In this document: one piece after another, positions 6,205-9,089 of the stretch
How the letters are laid out: each line of letters starts with the position of its first letter
Position numbering within the stretch: the stretch's first letter is position 1
Source: JBOHUC01 sp050733935
GTDB taxonomy: Bacteria; Eisenbacteria; RBG-16-71-46; DASYSL01
NCBI GenBank assembly: GCA_050733935.1
Contig: JBOHUC010000073.1
Span: 1 to 9,089, forward strand
DNA length: 9,089 bases
Direction of reading: 5' to 3'
Position numbers and translations under genes: made by a program
Notes under the pieces: model-generated
What the model was told of the DNA's origin: nothing
The model's database searches: none
The model's input: only the letters and a program-made list of their open reading frames with translations

Positions 6205-6351
6205 CACGTCCGGCAACCGGTTGCCCCGCCCGAAGGGCGGGGTGTACCCTCGTTTCAGAAGAAACCCGTAAGCGCTCCCCGGCAAGCGGCCGGCCGCCAG
6301 CCTCCTCTGCTAGGTCCGCGCGGGACATCGGATTCGGAGAGAGGCTCGATC
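6205..6351. other. Divergent intergenic region between the lipoprotein and sixA units
   Basis: These 147 bases should hold promoters for both directions. I see no convincing -35/-10 pair on either strand. Apart from the hairpins at 6212-6242 there is a short inverted repeat GTTTC-AGAA-GAAAC (6252-6265), which could be an operator half-site or chance. The minus-strand AGGAGG at 6301-6306 is 15 bases from the in-frame TTG at 6285, too far for normal use. The plus-strand GGAGAGAGG just before 6352 is the sixA ribosome binding site. Confidence 0.4.
6212..6242. repeat. Two adjacent inverted repeats upstream of the lipoprotein start
   Basis: GGCAACCGGTTGCC (6212-6225) is a perfect 14-bp palindrome. 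Overlapping it by two bases, CCCCGCCC-GAA-GGGCGGGG (6224-6242) is a perfect 8-bp stem with a 3-base loop. Neither is followed by a T-run on either strand. They share the TTGCC/GGCAA core with the 15-bp repeats nearby. Possible roles are an operator or mRNA leader structure for one of the divergent units, or a REP-like element. Confidence 0.6.
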
Positions 6352-6870
6352 ATGCGTCTCGTATTGTTCCGGCACGGGCCCGCGGGCTCGGCCGATGCCG
6401 TTCGTTGGCCCGACGATTCGGGGCGGCCCCTTTCCGCCCGCGGCGAAGAGAAGACCCACCGTGCAGCCGAAGGCCTCGCCGGGCTCCTCGGCGATGACCC
6501 TGTCACCATCTGGACGAGCCCGCTCATTCGTGCCGAGCAGACCGCCCGTCACCTCGAGGCCGCGCTGCGTGGGCGTGCCCGCGTCGAAGTCGTCGAGGCC
6601 CTCGCCCCCGGCGGCTCCGAACGCGCGATCCTCGATTCCCTCTCGCGGCTCGCGGGCGATCCGACCGTCGTCCTCGTGGGCCACGAGCCCGATCTCGGCA
6701 CGCTCGCCGGAAGCCTCGTCTCCCCCGGACATCCGCTCGCGCTCAAGAAGGCCGGCGTGTGTGCGATCGAGTTCGAAGGTCCGGCGGCCCGTGGCCGCGG
6801 CGAGCTCGCGTGGTTTCTTCCGCCGCGCATCCTGCGCGCGCTGCCCCGCCTCGGACGGGTGAACGCATGA
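6352..6870 (+). CDS. sixA: SixA-type histidine phosphatase
   Basis: A protein of 172 residues, close to the usual SixA length, in the small branch of the histidine phosphatase superfamily. These enzymes use a phospho-His intermediate; E. coli SixA dephosphorylates phosphohistidine proteins of the ArcB or PTS type. Visible: MRLVLFRHGPAG with nucleophile His8 in the RHG triad (7-9); PLSARGEEKT (27-36), the conserved 'LS..G...A' region; SPLIRAEQTA (57-66) with the phosphate-binding Arg60; Glu83 as a candidate acid; and VVLVGHEPDLGTLAG (106-120) with the second catalytic His111. The end, LKKAGVCAIEF, matches the SixA core. ATG at 6352 is chosen because GGAGAGAGG lies about 7 bases upstream and the family begins exactly at this Met, although the frame is open further upstream. 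The stop overlaps the next start (ATGA). The true substrate is unknown; the following genes suggest phosphate or polyphosphate metabolism instead of a phosphorelay. Confidence 0.92.
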   Translation: MRLVLFRHGPAGSADAVRWPDDSGRPLSARGEEKTHRAAEGLAGLLGDDPVTIWTSPLIRAEQTARHLEAALRGRARVEVVEALAPGGSERAILDSLSRLAGDPTVVLVGHEPDLGTLAGSLVSPGHPLALKKAGVCAIEFEGPAARGRGELAWFLPPRILRALPRLGRVNA

Positions 6871-7592
6871 CCCCTGCCCCCTCTCTGTACGGTGAGAATC
6901 GGCCGGCGTATCCCGGCCGTCTTTTCATCGTCGAAGGCATCGACGGCTCCGGGAAGAGCACGCAGCTCACGCTCCTCTCGCAGTGGCTCCAGGGCGAAGG
7001 CTATCCGGTCGTGTTCAGCGAGTGGAACAGCTCGTCGATCGTGCGCGAGACGACGCGCCGGGGCAAGAAACGAAAGATCCTCACGCCGCTCACGTTCTCG
7101 CTCATCCACGCGACCGATTTCTACGACCGGGTCGAGCGCGAGATCATTCCGTTCCTCAAGGCCGGAGCGATCGTGCTCGCGGACCGCTACGTGTACACCG
7201 CTTTCGCGCGTGACGTCGTCCGCGGCGTGGATCCGCGCTGGGTGCGGTCCCTGTACCGCTTCGCGGTCGTGCCGACCCAGGCGTTCTACTTCCGCGTGCC
7301 GCTCGAGGTCGCGCTCAAGCGCATCCTGTCCGGCCGGCCGAAGCTCAAGCACTACGAGGCGGGGATGGATCTCGGGCTCCACGCGGACGCTCAGGCCTCC
7401 TATCGCATCTTCCAGGCGCGGATCCTGGCCGAGTACGAGAAGCTCGTCCCCGAGTACGGCCTGTCGATCATGGACGCGACGCGCCCGATCGAGGCACAGC
7501 AGCGGATCCTGCGGCGTGCGATCGAGCCTCTCCTGCCCGGCGTCCGGCGCGACTCACCGCTCCATCCGCTCCAGCTGAGGACCGCGACATGA
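6867..7592 (+). CDS. Thymidylate kinase-like P-loop kinase, first of a tandem pair
   Basis: A protein of 241 residues in the thymidylate kinase (NMP kinase) fold. It has an intact Walker A, GIDGSGKS (24-31, catalytic Lys30), in the family context 'FIVEGIDGSGKSTQ', and the Asp-Arg-Tyr motif LADRYVY (104-110) at the expected distance. A basic segment RPKLKHYEAGMDLG (157-170) may be the lid, and DATRP (203-207) precedes the last helix. dTMP kinases phosphorylate dTMP to dTDP with ATP. Here, however, the usual 'DRY..S..AYQ' is DRYVYTAFARD, so the thymine-site signature is altered and the substrate is uncertain. A 19-residue N-terminal extension precedes the fold. It starts inside the sixA stop (4-base overlap) and ends overlapping the second kinase, so translation is coupled. 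A housekeeping tmk is usually near holB or dnaX, not in this setting. The kinase fold is secure; dTMP specificity is not. Confidence 0.85.
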   Translation: MTPAPSLYGENRPAYPGRLFIVEGIDGSGKSTQLTLLSQWLQGEGYPVVFSEWNSSSIVRETTRRGKKRKILTPLTFSLIHATDFYDRVEREIIPFLKAGAIVLADRYVYTAFARDVVRGVDPRWVRSLYRFAVVPTQAFYFRVPLEVALKRILSGRPKLKHYEAGMDLGLHADAQASYRIFQARILAEYEKLVPEYGLSIMDATRPIEAQQRILRRAIEPLLPGVRRDSPLHPLQLRTAT

Positions 7593-8311
7593 GGCGCTTC
7601 GATTCCTACGGCGTCGGGATCCCGGGCGTCGATCCGGGGGATCTCACCGGGTGGCTCCTCGTGATCGAAGGCACGGACGGAGTCGGCCGGACCACGCACG
7701 TGAACCACCTGCGCACGGTGCTCGAGCGCGAAGGCTATGCGGTCGCCGAGACCGGGCTCTCGCGCTCGGATCTCGCGGCAGCGGGCATCCGCCGGGCGAA
7801 GGAAGGCAACACGCTCGGATCGAACGCCTACAATCTGTTCTACGCGACCGATTTTGCGGACCGTCTCGAGCGCCAGATCCTGCCCGCGCTTAGGGCCGGC
7901 TTCGTCATGCTCACCGACCGCTACGTCTACTCGCTGATCGCGCGCGCGATCGTGCGCGGTGCCGATCCCGACTGGATCAAGCAGGTGTTCTCGTTCTCCC
8001 TCGTGCCGGACGCGGTCTATTACTTGAGAATCGAGGTCCCGGATCTCGTTCCGCGCGTGATCATGAACGGCGGATTCGACTACTGGGAATCCGGCATGGA
8101 CCTGCCGATGGGTGCCGACCTCTTCGACTCGTTCGTGAGCTATCAGACCCGCGTGATCCAGGAGCTCGACCACCTCGCGAGCGAGTACGGCTTCGAGATG
8201 CTCGACGCGACGCGTCCGGTCGAGGAGACGGCCGACGATCTCTCGGACCGCGTGCTGCGGCTCCTCGCCCGGCATCCCCACCCGGTCGAGGATCCGGCCA
8301 CCGGAACTTGA
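7589..8311 (+). CDS. Thymidylate kinase-like protein with Arg in place of the Walker A Lys
   Basis: A 240-residue paralogue of the preceding kinase. Both share an ATDF..R.ER.I.P.L.AG segment, DRYVY, a VRG.DP stretch, ..GMDL and DATRP, at the same spacing, which points to tandem duplication. The P-loop reads GTDGVGRTT (28-36). Arg34, codon CGG at 7688-7690, replaces the Lys that binds the ATP beta/gamma phosphates in nearly all P-loop kinases, and two base changes would be needed from the AAG of its neighbour. DRY (110-112) is retained. The lid region is less basic (NGGFDYWESGMDLPMG, 160-175). It may be a weak or inactive kinase acting as a regulatory or structural partner of the first, for example in a heterodimer, since thymidylate kinases are dimers. 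GAGGA (7577-7581) lies 7 bases before the ATG. The start overlaps the upstream stop by 4 bases, and the CHAD gene follows after 2 bases. Reading-frame integrity and normal codon use argue against decay. Confidence 0.85.
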   Translation: MRRFDSYGVGIPGVDPGDLTGWLLVIEGTDGVGRTTHVNHLRTVLEREGYAVAETGLSRSDLAAAGIRRAKEGNTLGSNAYNLFYATDFADRLERQILPALRAGFVMLTDRYVYSLIARAIVRGADPDWIKQVFSFSLVPDAVYYLRIEVPDLVPRVIMNGGFDYWESGMDLPMGADLFDSFVSYQTRVIQELDHLASEYGFEMLDATRPVEETADDLSDRVLRLLARHPHPVEDPATGT

Positions 8312-8313
8312 GC

Positions 8314-9089
8314 ATGTCCGCCGAATTCGAGCACGGAAACCCGAGCCCGGAAGCCCGGGCCGCGCGCGCCGCCCTCCTTCGCGCCGACTTCGCCGCACGC
8401 GGAGACGCGCTCGCGGACGCCGCACGCCGCGTGCGCGAGCAGACCGACTCCGAAGCCATCCACGATCTCCGGGTTGCGAGCCGGCGTCTTGCCGAAGGGC
8501 TCGGGCTGTGGCGGGCGCTCCTCGACCCCGACGCGGTCCAAAGCGCGCGGCGCAGCCTGCGCCGTCTCCGCCGCAGGATCGGACCCACGCGCGAGCGCGA
8601 GGTCCACCGGGAGCAGATCGAGGCGCGGCTCCCCGAGCAGGATCCGGCCGTTCGTCTCGCGGCCGAGTCCGTGGTGCGAAGGCTCGCACGTCGCATCGAG
8701 CGTGGCCGGCGCCGCTCCGCGCGCGCGGCGCGCGAGGGCCGGATCGAGCGCCTGCTCGGTCGCCTCGACGGCGCTACCGCGACCCTGGAGTCGCGCATGC
8801 TCGCCCTGCCCGAGCCGAATCACGCGGCGCGGGCGCGTGCCGGTGCGCGCCGGGAAGCCGCCGTTCTCGCGCTCGATCGTTCCCGTGGAGTGGAGGACGA
8901 CGCCGTGCTTCACGGCGTGCGGATTGCGGTCAAGAAGGCCCGCTACGCCGAGGAGTGCCTGTCCGTAGTGGATTCCGACCGGGGCGGCGCGCGCGCCGAC
9001 CATTTGCGGAAGCTTCAGCAGGTGCTCGGGACGGTGCACGATCGGGCCGTGCTCGCCGCGTGGCTTGCCCGGATCGCGCGCCGCTGGAC
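8314..9089 (+). CDS. CHAD-domain protein, C-terminus beyond the window
   Basis: The ATG at 8314 opens a frame that continues to the last base (258 residues, no stop). CHAD (conserved histidine alpha-helical domain) is a four-helix, internally duplicated domain that binds inorganic polyphosphate, and several CHAD proteins localise to polyphosphate granules. Visible here are the first hallmark IHDLRVASRRL (49-59, His50), a very basic stretch (79-105, about every second residue Arg), a second hallmark LHGVRIAVKKARY (199-211, His200), and LRKLQQVLGTVHDRAV (231-246), which matches the 'L..LQ..LG..hD' helix. The 'RDxDV' that often follows the first helical pair is replaced by REREV (93-97). No CYTH domain precedes it; the protein starts directly in CHAD. 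It lies 2 bases after the second kinase with only weak ribosome binding, so it is translationally coupled. The abundant Arg fits a polyanion ligand. Confidence 0.9.
   Translation, partial: MSAEFEHGNPSPEARAARAALLRADFAARGDALADAARRVREQTDSEAIHDLRVASRRLAEGLGLWRALLDPDAVQSARRSLRRLRRRIGPTREREVHREQIEARLPEQDPAVRLAAESVVRRLARRIERGRRRSARAAREGRIERLLGRLDGATATLESRMLALPEPNHAARARAGARREAAVLALDRSRGVEDDAVLHGVRIAVKKARYAEECLSVVDSDRGGARADHLRKLQQVLGTVHDRAVLAAWLARIARRW

Noticed and set aside
6221..6248. TTGCCC and TGTACC 16 bases apart as a sixA promoter
   Set aside because: The -10 match is poor and the spacer is a perfect GC hairpin, which would be unusual. I could not support a promoter here.
5150..6328. Minus-strand open frame overlapping the lipoprotein in another frame, starting with an ATG at 6328
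   Set aside because: Its product is dominated by Arg, Ser and Gly with no domain, whereas the overlapping frame gives a signal peptide and Ig-like domain. Codon-position bias favours the lipoprotein frame.
6064..6351. In-frame upstream extension of sixA with Leu-Pro-Arg-Gly repeats
   Set aside because: SixA proteins begin at the Met before the first strand (ATG 6352), which has a good ribosome binding site. The extension translates the 15-bp repeat on the other strand and the intergenic region.
7589..8311. Second kinase as a decaying pseudogene because of the missing Walker Lys
   Set aside because: The frame is intact over its full length and other motifs are kept. A dedicated ribosome binding site and exact coupling to its neighbours indicate an expressed gene.

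Overview
The window is uniformly G+C-rich, judged by eye and not counted. Its coding is dense, with gene overlaps and gaps of a few bases, and it has no tRNA, rRNA, insertion sequence or CRISPR array that I can see. The best clue to the organism is SecA. It carries the long insertion in its preprotein-binding region and the extended C-terminal tail typical of Bacteroidota/FCB-type SecA proteins. With the high G+C and the CHAD, SixA and Gmad2 content, this suggests a soil- or sediment-type FCB lineage such as Gemmatimonadota or Eisenbacteria. That placement is an inference with low confidence.

Left part, minus strand (1-4024). Read 5' to 3', the genes are a small CspA-type cold-shock protein, secA (the Sec translocase motor), an smg/DUF494 gene, and a GTG-started gene that runs off the left edge. 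The last gene overlaps smg by 26 bases and begins with an Ala/Lys-rich tail. By position after smg it is probably the N-terminal extension of DNA topoisomerase I (topA). secA, smg and the last gene look like one transcription unit. The csp gene has its own plausible promoter and a terminator-like hairpin after its stop.

Middle part, minus strand (4119-6204). A probable lipoprotein with a C-terminal Gmad2 (Ig-like) domain, and probably an AMIN-like domain before it, is followed 16 bases later by a tetratricopeptide-repeat protein. They look like an envelope-related two-gene unit. The start of the lipoprotein gene is odd. Six degenerate 15-bp units lie between the only in-frame start codons and the signal peptide, and they read as pentapeptide-repeat protein in a neighbouring frame that has no start codon. 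A cluster of perfect palindromes lies just upstream.

Right part, plus strand (6352-9089, open at the right edge). This is a tightly coupled operon of a SixA-type histidine phosphatase, two tandem thymidylate-kinase-like P-loop proteins and a CHAD-domain protein. The genes overlap by 4 bases (ATGA), overlap by 4 bases (ATGA), and are 2 bases apart. The second kinase has Arg in place of the catalytic Walker A Lys and may be a pseudokinase partner of the first. CHAD proteins bind polyphosphate and SixA phosphatases often lie near polyphosphate genes. The set may therefore be a polyphosphate- or phosphotransfer-linked module with an active/degenerate kinase pair. This is the most interesting candidate system in the window, and its function is unproven.
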